A DNA stretch of 64,000 bases from Nemopilema nomurai (Eukaryota > Cnidaria > Scyphozoa > Rhizostomeae > Rhizostomatidae), in contig ML133483.1 of NCBI GenBank assembly GCA_003864495.1, forward strand, positions 1 to 64,000, given 5' to 3'. The notes under the pieces are model-generated. The model did no database searches, was not told the origin of the DNA, and was given only the letters and a program-made list of their open reading frames with translations. The number at the start of each line of letters is the position of its first letter. Position 1 is the first letter of the stretch. Below, piece by piece: positions 25,301 through 39,384 of the stretch. The position numbers were made by a program, and so were the translations under genes.

Positions 25301-28300
25301 CAATAAGGATAGCTAGCATGAGAGGGAGGCCGTATGTGATGTCACCCGTTGCTTCCATGACGATAACGCAAAGGCTGATGGTCATGCGCATAACACCACC
25401 TGCGTTGAAAGCGAGGCTGCACTTAGGATAGTATAGAGTAAGCAATAGTGCAAAGAATGGAATTCTTATATAAACAGAGTCAACAGCTTATATCAATAAA
25501 TCGTAGCTAAAATTGATGTTGAATGCCTAAACGCTCCATGGCACGTGTTAGCCTTTCACGTGGCACGCATTAGAAGACGAGGCTTGAGCATGGTGGGCAG
25601 ATTCATACCACAGCTAAGAACATAATTTCATCTCTTATTATCAACCTATCATTTCGTACCTGGGACGCCAGAAAGATATCTAGTTTCAAATGGTCAGAAA
25701 TCTGACAAGTCAACCCTATCCAGTGATAGGTCATCCTTCCCCGGTGCTGATCTAGTGCGCTTTCTTGATTATGAGAGGTGAGGGAACTGTTTAATTTACA
25801 AAAGAGTGGACCGTGAAAATATGTTGCCTAGAATTTGACTTGGGTACCAATGTGCCAAAAATGGCTTCAAACGGCAATAAGGTACTAACGGATTCTTACC
25901 TAGCATTGCTGCCGACCCGATTAATGCATAAATACCAGGTTGTGACCATTCTCCATTGGGGAATAACTTGAAAACACAGTCACCAAACATTCTTCCCCAA
26001 GCAGCACCGCACAAAATGACGGGAACAAACAGACCACTCGGAACGTACAATCCGTATGTCCACGTGGCAAGAAAGAAGTAGCAAATGGCGAAAAGCAATA
26101 CTGTCACCGTGTTGTAGTTTCCTACAAAAATATTTCAGTATGCATGCATACAGACTGGAAGTAGAATGGAAAACAGCTGGTCCTTCTTTTACTCTACTGG
26201 AACTCGTAGAGGTCTAAAAACCACCTTCGCTTATATTTCCGACACGCACACATCGTCGATGAAAATATCAGGTAAACATTTAAGACCTTAGAGATGTTTT
26301 TTTGACTGTTGAAAACTTCTGACTGTAAAATATGACCTGCGTTAAAGCATTCAGCAAACTTATCGTGTTTAGTCCCAGTTTGCAAAATACTATTTTCTGC
26401 AAGTTTATTGAATTGACGGTGCATGAAATATTTGCATTGATACACCAAAACAGTAATGAGGAAATATTGCTGCAATTAACAAGTATAATATGGTACATTA
26501 TTGAATGCTGCAGACATACAAAATAATAAAGCATTTTGACATAGTGGCATGGTTTTGCAGCGATCAATTGAAATATGGTGCTGAAGAGGAACCAGTATGG
26601 CAAATACAACGCACCGAAGCATAGGTCACTTACCTCTGGGGGAGTGAAAGAGGCTTTTCACTGAATGCTCTGGGGTGCTGAACGCAAGTGACCCCATGGA
26701 ACTGTATTCGCCGTCTTGGCAAAGAAACTGAAATGGATAATTCAGGAATCACTTGATTTACCTTCTTGAGTGGATCTTCAATTTGTTAGGACGAAAAGTA
26801 ACAATTAATTTTAAGGAAGATTACTTATTCAAGTTTATATCGGTTTTCCATTAGACATTTGCTAACATCTTTAATGTTAGTTTTTCAACTGCACGCAAAG
26901 TGCTGGTACCTTGCCAAGACTGTGCAAAGCTCATTTTCTGACAAATTTATCAACTGTTAAAAAATAATTGACAAGTGGACGGTCATCTGAACACTACCAA
27001 AAATCATCTTGGCTAAGATGCTGAAAGCCTGCCACTTTACATTGGCACAACAAATAAGGAATTCAAATCATACTTTATTTATTAGTACAAGCCATGGAAA
27101 AAATTGTCAACTTAATAATGATATGAATTATAAAAGCAGGCAAATTGAAAAGAGAAACACTTATGGACAGATGACATCAACACTCTGAACAAATATCCAT
27201 TATTCTAATACTCCTTCTTCCTCGGCTAAAGAAATCGGTTCTGCTAGTAGAGATCAACTTGGGGGGGTGCGTAAAACCGAGAGCCTTACCTGTAGGGTCT
27301 CTGTCGTGTTCACGTTTCCAACCGGGGCACAGTCCGGCTTGAAGTAAATCAGGTTGAACGCGACTACGGAAGATATCAATCCAACAATGACAGCCTCGAT
27401 TACACGAAGAGGCTTATGCTTCACGAACCTAAAAGGAAGCAAGTAGAAAGAGGCCTTATGAAGGAGCGTTAATCTGCTTTGATAAAAAAATACAGTAATA
27501 TTTGTATTTATGCGAGCACATTACATAAAAGAAGGATAAAGAGCAAGGAATTCATCAAGTGTGTTCAAAAACGTTTTTTCATACAAATGATAAAAAAAAT
27601 TGCGACCTTTTAACCTTTTCTAATGATTACCAAGTAGTTTTGCTACAAGTAACTATTGATGGGTGAAAACACTGCCAATATGAACTGCAAGGTAATGATA
27701 TAAGTTCTCTTGTGGTCACAAAAATAATATGGGTTTATATTATCTGATTGCTTTCACTGTTGATACGATCTTTTGAGAAATCTTCCTGTCTGATTCATTA
27801 GTTCGTTATTAGAAAATAAGTTAAAGAAATTCGTTTTAACAGGATACGAGTAATATCCCTCAACTTCTCTAATTATTTCATTTCTTGATCGCCAACTGAC
27901 AACTTCCCACACACACATTCGAATATATATATATATTATTGTACTAATTATTATATTGCTGTCTAGAGTGCTCAACGTATCGGAGCGATTAGTTAGACCA
28001 AAATAAACAGACTATTGTGACACAACTCTGAGTTTCATTATATATAATTGGCTTTGTAAGAAAGACAAGCTTCGAACCTGGCCCTGAATATTGAAAGATG
28101 GTGATTGATTGCGTTGAAAATGGCTCCAAGGAGACCACCTAGGTCAAAAGAAGGTGTGTAATCAGAGCTTTTGCTACAAATCCGAAAAACGTAAGCAAAA
28201 TATTCGACTGCTTCAAGACTCAAAACCGGATTGTCATGATATCACAGCCAATAAAGCTGCTTTAGGCGGCTTTCCTTAAAAAACTGCCTTACAAATGTTT

Positions 28301-31300
28301 TCTGAACGCGATCCAATTTCAGCAATACACAGGTAATGTATGTTTTCTTGCGTTAAAAAAACTTTAAAAGGACTTTGAAAAACATACATTCTTCACTTCA
28401 CCTTCAGTCCATTACTTATCATAAATGTGCGAGAAAATATTAGAATACTAAAATTATGAAGCATACAACGAAATATGGATCAAAGAAGACAAATCTGAAC
28501 TTGTCTATGAAATGTTGTTTAACACAACCAAACAATGCCTGCATGAAACCTTGGGGCTAAGAGCCTCGAAAGAACTTAATAACGACTTTAAGTTAAGAAA
28601 CTTTAAAGTTAAAATTGAATCTAGCTTTCATATCACCAACATTGCAGTCTCAGTATAGACAAGGTTGTTGATGTGACGCTGGAACGTAATCTATGACAAA
28701 AAAAAGTAAACAATACTTGCCTATTATCCCCATTACCATGAAAAGCGGAATCTCGTATCCAAAGTAGGCACCCTGTGGACAACAGAGAAGGTCAGTATTT
28801 CAAAGAACTATATCAACAAGCTACCGAGAGCTTCAATATAACCTTGACAAAGGCTTAGTGAAGATTTTTTCATTCTGTAAATAAGTGTTTTGCGGAACAA
28901 AACTTCACAATGGTATGCAAAAACTAGTTCTGTTTTTTCTAGCCATTGGGATTTTTCATTCTCTGAATTTGGCAACTCATTCATCACCAGCAATTTATGG
29001 TTCAAAAGCGAAGCACTTCACACCAAGCCAGGACATTGGGCAAAAGCTGCATCGGCGTCTGGGAAATATCATCAGAGGTTTGGATGATCATATGCTCAAG
29101 GCAAGCTCTTAGTGAGCTCGGTAAATTATACTCTCTGCTTGGTTGACTGATTGAATGATTGACTGACTGATTTACTGATTGACTGATTGATTGACTGATT
29201 AAAGGATTAGTCGATTGATAAACTTCATTTACAGAGGATAAACATGGTTAGCCTAACAATTCATCTTCATCTGGGTCCTCTCCACTAGCTATGCAATAAG
29301 GTCATAAAAAATGAAACATAAAGTGTCCTTAAAAGTTTCTAATAAGCCTAAAGACAATTTTGTTTAAAGTAAAGCCCAACTCTATTTTCTTGTTAAATTC
29401 AAATATATCTAGTGGCAGATCGAAAAAAAAACAGAAGTGATATCAAAACCGGTTCCAAGAATTCACTTACGGTGAAGACACCAAAGTTGATCAGACCAGG
29501 GAAGCCCAGGTCTCCAGGGTGGCCGTGGTAAATGGAGAGCAATACGTTGAGGGTGAATGTGGAAACCATCGAAGCGAAGAACATTCTCCATGTCAAGGCT
29601 TGGTTCCAAAAACTAGCACCCTCCTCTAAACTGAATAGGACTCCACCTATAATAAAGAGAGATGTAGGCCAATGGAAAATAACAATGGAGATGCAGGGAA
29701 CTGGCTTTAGCGGAGGCAGCATTGACGACTTCTTCGTAGGAGGTATGGCCATTTCAGACAATATGGCGGACTAAGCTGTGCTGACGGGCGTCAGTATCCT
29801 AGATAAAACATGCTCACAACCTACAATTTTGCGATTCGCTTTCAGCAAAAGGACAGATTCTGCTAATTTGAAAGGGGCTTGGCCTTGATCTAAAATTTTC
29901 TCGTGGCAATAATACAGAGTTACAATACCACAAACGAAATGATACTGAACCATTGCTGTATTAAATACATTATATATTTTTGTCCCTGGTTTCTATTATT
30001 GATATTTCGATTCTATTATTAGAGAGTGATATTTCGACTATCTGAAAACCTCAGAGAAAATCTCCTTAAACTAACCGTAGAGTAACCGTCTTTGCTATCT
30101 TTTCAAGTTTCCACTATCGAAAAGAAATTCATTTACATATATAATTCTACATAAATTGATATACCGCATTAATATGTTTGCAGGCATCATTTTGCCTATA
30201 CAGATAACATGCGAATACCATTGGTGGGTTCACGCAATTTACCAAGCTTAGAAACAGGGGAAGGACAGACAAAAACAGGGTAAACCAAGAGTTGGTAACA
30301 CGAGATATTAAGTGGATGAAGAGGCCTTACCAACCGGGGCACCGAAAGCGGCTGAGACCCCAGCCGCAGCGCCGCCAGCCACAAAGTCCCTCTTTTCGTG
30401 GTCACTTCGGAACATTTCGAAGATATGGAAGTCTCGATTGAAAGTGGTCGACCTCCCTTGTGATACGCCCGCAGCAATAATGGCGCCAGAGTGGATCATC
30501 GGCCCCTCCTTGCCGCAAGCGAGGCCACCGGCCACGGAGAACACAACTCCAATCACCTTTGCCACCAACGTCTAGAAAAGAACTGATTATGTAATCTTTG
30601 TTTCTTTACATGAAGTGAAGCATGTATTGTTGGAAAGTTATATAAGTTCTTTCTTTTGAGTTGTGTATTCGAAACCCGGACCAATCAAACCACGACTAAT
30701 GCCTTTCTTGCTGTCACATGTTTTTAACTTATAAGCCTATATATGGCGGGAACCAAATGCCAAAGAAAGTTTTGAACTCGAACTCTATTCAACTAAAATA
30801 CTGAATTGAAATTGACAAAGAACAAAAGACGGTATCAGCCGATGGTAAGGTAAGGTATTAGTGGAAATCTAAATAGTCAACGGTCTACAAACAACTTATG
30901 TGGTAAACAGAATATTGCGGACAAAATCTTCTTTTAGTATGTCAGCTATTGAAATCGTGAAAAAAACTTGGTTCTGCTAAGAAGTACAATTAGAAAACGT
31001 GTATTTCTTATCTATGAATTTATTAAATAAAATCAGGAGATGATTTGTAAGAATCATACCTTAATTCTTACGACATGTGGTATCTTGACGCCGTTCAAGT
31101 AGCATTTGATTTGAGGAATACCACTGCCAGCAGCAACAGGCTGAAGAAATTAACAGTGTGATCAAAGATGAAGGCTCAATCAATGATAAACTCAGAATTA
31201 CACATGAAAACGTTTTGTTTGGTTTGGTAAAAACATTGTCATAAATTGATTCGGCAAACATGAGGATTTTGTCATCCCAATGTCAGCCCTCAAGCACAAG

Positions 31301-34300
31301 AAGGATAAAATTAACTTATGGAAACAGAAAAAACCCTGTCAAGTACTTAGACAGATTATAAGAAAATATTCACATTAAAGAGGGATATATTATAGGAATC
31401 AACCTATCAACCTCTGCCATTCTGCAATAAAAACGTCTGTGTCATCATTGAAACACATTTCTAAGTGAGTATTGCCCGAAGGAAGAATATGGAGATTCAA
31501 AAATTTTTCGATAAAAGAAGGCTCAAGGTTTCTCCCATCCAACTTCGAGACTCTTCTATTTCGTAAGGTGTGCTAGAAATTCGGACTGCAGTTTGCTTCT
31601 TGATATTCAAGCTCAAGGTTTTCAAATGAAATGTTTAACAATTCTTCAAATGACATAAAAATGAGAAAGAACACAACAAGTTGGTACAAACCTCGAAATA
31701 AACTACTAAGACTGCAGCAATTAGTACCAGGCCCATATCGACACCAACCCAAAGTGCGTATGGGAGAGCGAAGCACCCCTCTCGTAAACACTTATCAAGA
31801 TCTTTATATTTGGTTGAGGTGAATAAATAAGCGAACTCGTGAACAAATTTAGAACATGACAAGATCTTATGGTCGAATAACGAAGTCACATTCATACCAA
31901 GAAGGTGGGGGGCACTACAAATATAAGCATGCATGCAAATGTATAAGGAAGTATTCGACAATATTTTCTATATTAATAGTGCAGATAATTGTGAAACAGC
32001 AGCTGGGTAAGCATGGTAGTAAATGTCTTCTTCTGGAGTAGATATCGAGAGATTAATGTTGAGCAATTAACAAAGCACAATAAAAGTATAAAAAGTGTGT
32101 TCTTGTTCGAGGTGGACTCCTACTGTAGAAAATCTGGAGTATAACTTAATAAATGACACTGCATATGTTAATTACTCTGTAAACTTCACTCGAAAAAGCG
32201 AAAACTGACTCAATTGAATACGTGTGGCATTGTACTGCTTTTCAAACTAGAATACATGATGACAACTAGCAGAAGATTACATGATGAAAAGATACATGAT
32301 TTGATGAGGCTGTATTTCCAATCGGATAGCTTTTCAATTGAAATGTCTATTGAAACCGCAATCATCGCAGTTAAAACTCCAATCATGCACATGATAATCC
32401 ATCGGTACAAATTCATTTTTATCATATACTGAAAACAGAAAGACAGGGACTATCAGTAATGCAGAGTCGATGAAATTTTAACACATTTGGCCAAGTTAAG
32501 GATCGCAAATCAAGCAGGGCTTGTTCAGAAGACAAAAATTTTGTCTCTTACGTGTAGTGCCTGATTATAAAAGCTAGTGACTAAACAGACACAAGACCAA
32601 GAAAAACATTGTGCCTTAACATACTTCAGAATCTCTAGGCAAAAAGAGAATCAGTTGACAGTCAACAGCAGTGAGAAAACCCCCTATTACTAAAGGATTA
32701 TCTCAGTTAAAAAAAAGAAGTTGAGGCGACTTTGCAACTAAGAGCTGATAATTGTCCTTCACTTTGTGGCTTGAAACAATATCTCTAAATCTTATATTAC
32801 GACAGGGAGTTCAATGGCTCTGGTGAACATGTCTTCATAGCAAGTTAGAAAACTAACGCAGCATTAAAGAACTCACCTCAGGGTTCTTTGATTTCTCTTC
32901 CTTTTTCATCAATGTGCTTTCTGGTACATCATAGTCCAAGCTCTGGTTAGGCAGAAGTTCAGAACATGTAGCAACAGTTATGCATAAAAAGAACAGCTCG
33001 CATCACAGAAGCCCAGCCTCAGATGAAGCAGTTATAATCAAACCAGGATCAAACAAGGATTCACTAAATATCAAAAGAAGTTTAACTGAGAAAACATCAT
33101 CTTGTTTCTTGAAAAACTACCAAGAAGTAGTGTACAAAATGTAGCAGATGTTAGTTCACATGCCTAGAGAAAAAAATAAAAGCACAAATAGGTTTGCAAT
33201 TACATTGCCAAATTTTTTGCAGGTGTTGGCTCCTGCTGTTCTAATCACTTTTGAATAATCAATCAACTTGTCAACACATTTCCATTTAAGATTATGGATA
33301 GAAAAAAGGAAGCAAAATATTGCAAACCAAAAAGTGATACCTCAAACTTTGTTGAGATGACTTGCTCCTGGTCTTGTTCTTCATTCCCAGAGACTTCTAA
33401 ATGATTCTAAAGAAATGTATCCATTGTTAGTTTTTAGTCTTGCCAGATATACCTAGCTCCATTAGACATTAAAAGGAGAAAGTGTGGAAAGCTACATCAT
33501 TGCTTCAAACCTTTCCATTGATGCTACGGTTCAAAGCAGCTTATATACAGTACCATTATCCATAAAAGGGGGCAGGGGTACTGATGCTCATTTTCCAATG
33601 TCAAAAATCATGTCAGTCATGGACAACATGGCAAGTGTCAGAAGTAGAGAAATTTGAGGGTTTTAAACCTGAAAGTTTCAATAACTGAGCCTTTCTCAAT
33701 CAATAAACTTTGATTTCATATATATATAATTCACAAAGACATTTATAACATATATATGGACTGAACATTCTAGCTGAAAAGTACCACTTGCAGCCATTTT
33801 GCTATGATTTTTCAGAAATTTCAACAAAATCTATCTCATGTTTCATGTTTACATGAAGCACTACTTACAGCTATATCAGACAGACCACTATATTCAGTGT
33901 CTGTCTTATCCCTGTTCAGTGAGTAGGATGCATTGACAATGGCAGAATACGGAGTACTTGAGCGTGACTGGAGAGGAAAATATCTCAAATTACCAATAAC
34001 AATGGGAAAAAACATAAAATCTTGGTAATAAATAATAACCTAACAGCATATTATACAGACTCTTGAATACAAGATTTCTACTAAATATTTCATAAATAAT
34101 GTATACTTATATAATGCTTATATCGTAGTATATACTTATAAAATGAATATAAGGAATTGTTCAAACTTTAAGTGCTGCAAGGACGGAAATTCATACTAGG
34201 CAAGCCCTTGGACAAAACATTACTTGTGATGAAGCATTTAACATGACAGAAGAAATGTCAAACTACCATAGGAGCAACATAAAGTGCTGGGTTGTAAAAG

Positions 34301-34540
34301 CGTTAAAATGCTAGATGCTGTATAGCCCACAAAAAGCAAAGTTAAATGTGAAAAAAGAAGAAAGAAAATGGCAGATACAGTTTTTTATGCATGAAAATAT
34401 CAAAACTTCAAGCAGCATGGATATCTTACCTCATTGTTTTGTGCTCTGGGGCCAACAAGTGGTGTCCTCTCAGAAGAAGACATACTTGGTGCAGGTGATC
34501 GTAACGTCAGTTGGTTCAGAGGGAAATTTTCTGTTGACAT
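19370..34540 (-). CDS. CLC-7 chloride/proton exchanger
   Basis: Lysosomal 2Cl-/H+ antiporter. 23 coding exons (minus): 34430-34540, 33869-33967, 33341-33406, 32877-32942, 32296-32428, 31692-31801, 31060-31140, 30331-30571, 29471-29646, 28721-28772, 28078-28138, 27290-27428, 26634-26727, 25900-26121, 25272-25399, 24792-24877, 24469-24514, 23405-23488, 22864-22941, 22619-22705, 21065-21148, 20214-20294, 19370-19471. They sum to 2427 bp, 808 aa (human 805), all phases matching. Anion-path motifs: GSGIP at 200-204, GKEGP at 242-246 with gating Glu244, proton Glu311 in SLEEG, GLFVP at 506-510. Two CBS domains follow, about 620-720 and 721-800 (MNPAPYTV). N-terminal ERTPLV (24-29) resembles the acidic dileucine lysosomal sorting signal. 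The intron after 28721 has a GC donor. CLC-7 rather than CLC-3/4/5 by close match throughout. Confidence 0.96.
24020..24178. repeat. Imperfect (AACG/GAAC) tetranucleotide satellite
   Basis: Runs of GAAC, AACG and AAAC units with interruptions, in the CLCN7 intron between the exons at 24469-24514 and 23405-23488. It creates spurious minus-strand frames rich in FVRSF repeats; these are not genes. Confidence 0.85.
29143..29200. repeat. (TGAC/TGAT)n microsatellite
   Basis: Imperfect tetranucleotide array alternating GACT and GATT units within a CLCN7 intron. Confidence 0.85.
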
Positions 34541-37500
34541 TTCAACATGGCTGACTGACTTCCACCTTTCTTGGACAATTCAAAAACAACAACCAGTGTT
34601 TCACTACATTCTTTGGCCAGATAACTTAAACAGATGATACAAAAAGTTATCAAGGTTAAAAAAATATTGATAATATAAAGTGCACAAAACTTACAATCTA
34701 CATTTACAACAGTGAGTCTAATACTGATTTTTATGCATCAGCAAGCATTCAGGGAAAAAGTGAAAAAGAGACCTAAATGCAGGCATTTTGGAAGATTTCG
34801 CACAATATAATCACTTACACACACTTTTTCCAAGACAACTAATCACAAATCAAGTGATTAACAGGTGTATAAAATGTGTGCTAATAAGTCTCCTTAGTTC
34901 CTGCCACATCAGATTTAACTTCATGTGAGAGATACTAAAAAAGCTAATGGAATTAAAATGACAATGTGTGACTTTTATTGATTAAGTGCTAAATTTTCCC
35001 TGCATTAGATCTATAACCTGAGTTAAAATTGACCCAGACTTCTGCAGTGTTGCTTAATGACACACAAAAACCATGATGTGTCAGCCATTTGTAGACATTT
35101 GTTGACGTATGGACATCAAACTTCAAAGAGATACTACTTTTATCATTAAAAATAAGCTGAAAATATGAGATGCAAAATAACATTGGCCATATTGTTAAAA
35201 TATTGATGACTTGTAATGCAAGCTTAACTTGAGAGACAACGAAAGAGTCAGAGCATTTAAGAAAAGATAAAACAATCTAGCTGCAGAATCCCTCGCAAAA
35301 CTGAACACCAAGCAACACTTGATTACCAACCGACAAATTTGCACAAAAATTCATGACATTGTGAAGTACAACTGTTTACAAAAAAACTGACGTAGGAATG
35401 GTACACTTAACTGGATCACTGAACACATCACGTGATTTGATTTTTGTTAGCTAATAACTCTTTGCCTGCATTTATTTGCTTTTATCTCTTAGAAATAGCT
35501 CTATATCCCTCGAAAGATAACAGCCGAAGCCTTGTAGCGTAAAACATTACCGTAATTCGCCCCAACTTCAGTTTATGATGGGCTATTACACGTAAAAAAA
35601 CAGTCAGCATCCAAGAATCGCTTCAAACATGTCGGAAAATATTCAAGTCACCAAATCGTTTAAGAGTTGAACAAGAAACGGACATTTTTTAGACTATAAA
35701 TGTCAGACGCAGGATGGCCTGAGGAAAACTCCAACAGTTACGTCTTGCTGTGGAACCTACTGGGCCTAAAAGTAAGACAGGCCTGCCTCTAAATTCGTAC
35801 GCAGATCTATTGCATGAAGTCTAAATTGAAACAACGAAGAATATGAAATATGCGATAATTTTACAATTTCCTTGCTAGGCTTAACAGCTTGAATGACTTA
35901 CCATCAACAATAATTTATTTTCCTTCCACAGCCAACGGAGACCTTGATCAAAACTGAGTTCAAGATTGCCTTTATTTTCTCCTTCGTTGCAACATGCAGC
36001 AGAAGTGAACTGAGCTTGGTGCATGCGCAGTGGGAGCTATCAAATGTTGAATAAACGCCCCTTCCCGCTATGGCAAGGACATGGGCCATAAACTAGGAAG
36101 GGAAAGAGTGGTGATTGCAGAAAATTTCTAAATTCCTGTTTTCAAGCAAAATGTGTTTTAATTATACTTGCAAATTCTATGTTTGCCGTTGGTTTTATGG
36201 AAACCATTTTCACGTCAGAAAAGTTTTCGTATCAAGAGGCAAGTCCCCTTCTATTCCCAGAAATGTTAACATAAGGATGTCGAATGGCTTTGGCATATAA
36301 ATGGTTTTACTGAAACAAGTAATATTACATGCTGCAGAAAAATCCAATTTTTATGCGCAAATTTGAAAAAATGCATAAAAGCCACACTTCATCTTCGTAA
36401 AACTCCCAAGTTTGTCTAACAGTGCTAATAATTTTTCAAAGCGATTTACAGAATGTCCATAATCCGAACTGCTTTTCTCCAGAAAATGTACTTATCTATT
36501 ATTGCAACTTTATCATGTACAATATTGATGAAGACATTTGTCTGGTGAATAAAAACATTTCAAAAAAGCCATAGTCTTTTCTTTTATCAACGCATATCGA
36601 GGACTTCCAAACACATGTGCGGTCATGTAAAATGCCGAAATAAACGACAGAAATGCAAAATTACGATATTGTATACCTCCTGGTGGGGAATTCTGAACCT
36701 GCCTTATCAAAGATTAATTGGAATATTTGAAAGTGATGAGAGAAAGAAACGAAGAGAAAGCGATGAATCGCTAGAAAAAAATTATTCGTAACAGAAAAGG
36801 CTGCATAAACTGGTCTTTTGATCACATAAGTGAAATGGAAGCCTTAGGATTGTTGCGTTAAGATGGTAACGCAAAACAATGGTCGCATGATTGCTACTTT
36901 TTCTGCCAAGCAATGATCATCAGATATCATAAGGAAGCTCATAGGAAAGGTATTTTTGATATTTTAAATATACAAGGAGCTACAAACAAAAACTAGGAGC
37001 AATTATAGTTTTCAGTTTTATCTTTTCTACTAAAAGAAGATCATTAAAATGAAAACAATTGTATAAAATGAAAACAAAATGTTTTCCATAAGATTCCCAA
37101 CCTTGGGCCTACTACCCCCCTTCATTGCATCGTTTCAAAAAGAAACTGCAATCAAAATATACTGCAGTACCCCTCTGTGGGATTTTTCTTCTACATAATA
37201 ATTGTTTTGAAAGTTTAGCAAAAAGCAGTCCAGACAATGAAAATGACGGAAAAGTTTTGGTTCTCTGTTGCTTACCTTTATTTTCCATACCTTTATTCTG
37301 TTTACAGCTTTGTCGCTGGGCTGTAGATAAATAATCTTTGCAGCCATTGTTGTAAACATCTAAATATTTTTTTAAAGAATCCTGATTCTACAGTTTTGCT
37401 GTGAGACGCTGTGAAAGTTGAGGTCCCTAAATGCTATTTCTGCTTTATTGAAACACAGACAGTAATGTATTTTGAATGTTCTTCGAAGCTAGCTACAACA

Positions 37501-39014
37501 ATCCAGCAGCAACTTTACCAATGACATAGGCATAGATACACAATTTACATAATCTTGTAGCTTCACTTTTGCATTTTGGCGAAAAATCTTTCAAATGCTC
37601 CAGTTTGTTTAACTTTCCAAAGGCAAAACTTACTTAAATTCAAGACCGAAAGAAAAATTCGGCTTTGCATGAACCCAAAAAATTGTATGATTGACTGACC
37701 CAAAAAACTAACTTTCGCTCAAATTTTTAGACCCCAAAAAGTAACCTAAGCACCCCTATCCTAAATATATATATGAGTACCGACCCTTGGATAAATGCAG
37801 TACCAGGACATCAATATTAGCAACTGGTTGACGGCAAGCTACAACGCTGTTGATATAGAATTTTCGGTATTTTACGTTGATGTTGAAAAGCAGGAACTTG
37901 AAAGTTGGTCATACTTATTGGTGCTCTTCTGGAAGGAAAACAAAGTCATGTGGGTACAAACAAATTTATCTAACATTATTGCGTACTACGCAGGAATTAG
38001 AACAGCTCCAAAGTTTACCATAGATTTCAGGACTTCGAGAATTGGGCAAAAGTAAAATGGTTCACCTACGGTATAGAGTCTTGAATTCCACATAGGTTCA
38101 CTGGTAAATAACTTTTTGCGAGATCCTAAATTGAATTGCTCGATGGTGATTATGAAGTTGTATACGTACATTTCGAAATCAAGACTTGATATCACATATA
38201 AATTAGTCTTCCCGTTTCTTGCTCTGAATTGACCATGAAGTTTAACGAGAAGTATATACAGACATTATTGAAACATCAAAATATACCTTTAATGTCCAAA
38301 GAATGCGAATGATTCTAAAGGACAAATATATATATAGAATTCTTTCAGATTTAAATCATTTTCGTGTTCAAGACATTATGCTTTCGAAGTACAATGACAG
38401 TTGTACTTTATTGATAAATTATAAAAAAGGCGGTCACAAGGTGCAGTGCCAAATTTGGTTCGCTTTTAGTGACAAAAATTGTGTCAATTGATGCTCCATT
38501 TATTTAGTTACGATAAGCTCAGTAAAAGTCAACACGCGTCTTTTCCGACACTGCTATGACTCCGACTTCGTAGAATAGAATTGACACATGCTCGTAAAAT
38601 AAGAATCGACACAGTTGGAACATAACGGACAACTCAGAGCATTCATTAAAGCTTTTCCGAAGCTTCATTTCGAAGCACTGAATTGACAAAGCAATTGGAA
38701 GAGCCTCTTGCCTTGCGCAACGACCTAAGCAATGTTAAATCATGCATAAATCTTGACCTCCAAATGAATATAAACTTCCTTTTATTTGAGATTCTAAGCA
38801 AATTATTTTATGTTTATTTCTCGGCAAGTTGGTAATTCAAATAGCTTGACTTTGAAACAAAGTTGTAGCTAGCGAGGCTGTAATATGCGGTCATTGCAAA
38901 AAAGCAGTTCAAAAAGAATCCAAAACATTTCTTATTCCTTTCTTCTTACCTCGTTCTGGACCAAACTGCATACATTAAAAACTGCGTCTAAAGTGCATTA
39001 CCACCAGGGATGTG
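34541..39014. other. CLCN7 upstream region up to the LTR element
   Basis: About 4.5 kb with no recognised gene. A possible noncoding first exon of CLCN7 lies at 35902-36080. Plus-strand frames near 37.8-38.5 kb have no family resemblance. Confidence 0.45.
35902..36080 (-). other. Possible 5' UTR exon of CLCN7
   Basis: GC-richer minus-strand stretch ending in a strong donor (GATG then gtaagtc at 35901). Its only long frame stops just before the donor, so it would be noncoding. Position upstream of the first coding exon suits a CLCN7 leader, but the matching acceptor near 34.58 kb is only guessed and the 5' limit is arbitrary. Confidence 0.3.
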
Positions 39015-39018
39015 CCGT

Positions 39019-39266
39019 TGTAAAGGTCTTGCGCTGTATGGCGCAGACTTATGCGAGAGGATTTGATGTGAGAAACGAAGAAATGAGATCTTGTTCTTTG
39101 CTTACATTCTTGTTCTTGTGCATAATCAAAAAACGGAGCTGTCATCTACAGAATCACATGATATTTATACTCACGGCATACAATAGATTAATTACATGAT
39201 TGACATAAAACTAAACGAGGTACAAATGAAAACGAGGTTATACAATATAAGAAATATCCTGTTACA
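39019..39266 (-). repeat. 3' LTR
   Basis: 248-bp long terminal repeat, downstream copy relative to the element. TG...CA ends; identical by eye to the copy at 42261-42508. Confidence 0.95.
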
Positions 39267-39279
39267 GCCTGCCCCTCCT
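39267..39279 (-). other. Polypurine tract
   Basis: Reads AGGAGGGGCAGGC on the minus strand, directly before the 3' LTR, the expected site for plus-strand priming in LTR elements. Confidence 0.75.
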
Positions 39280-39384
39280 AACGAAAAAAAATGCGAATAC
39301 AGTGAGAATTTTTTTTGTTTTGATTATTCTGCGATACAATTGTGATTACAAGCTTGTTACATGTTAGTATATTTCTCGTACATA

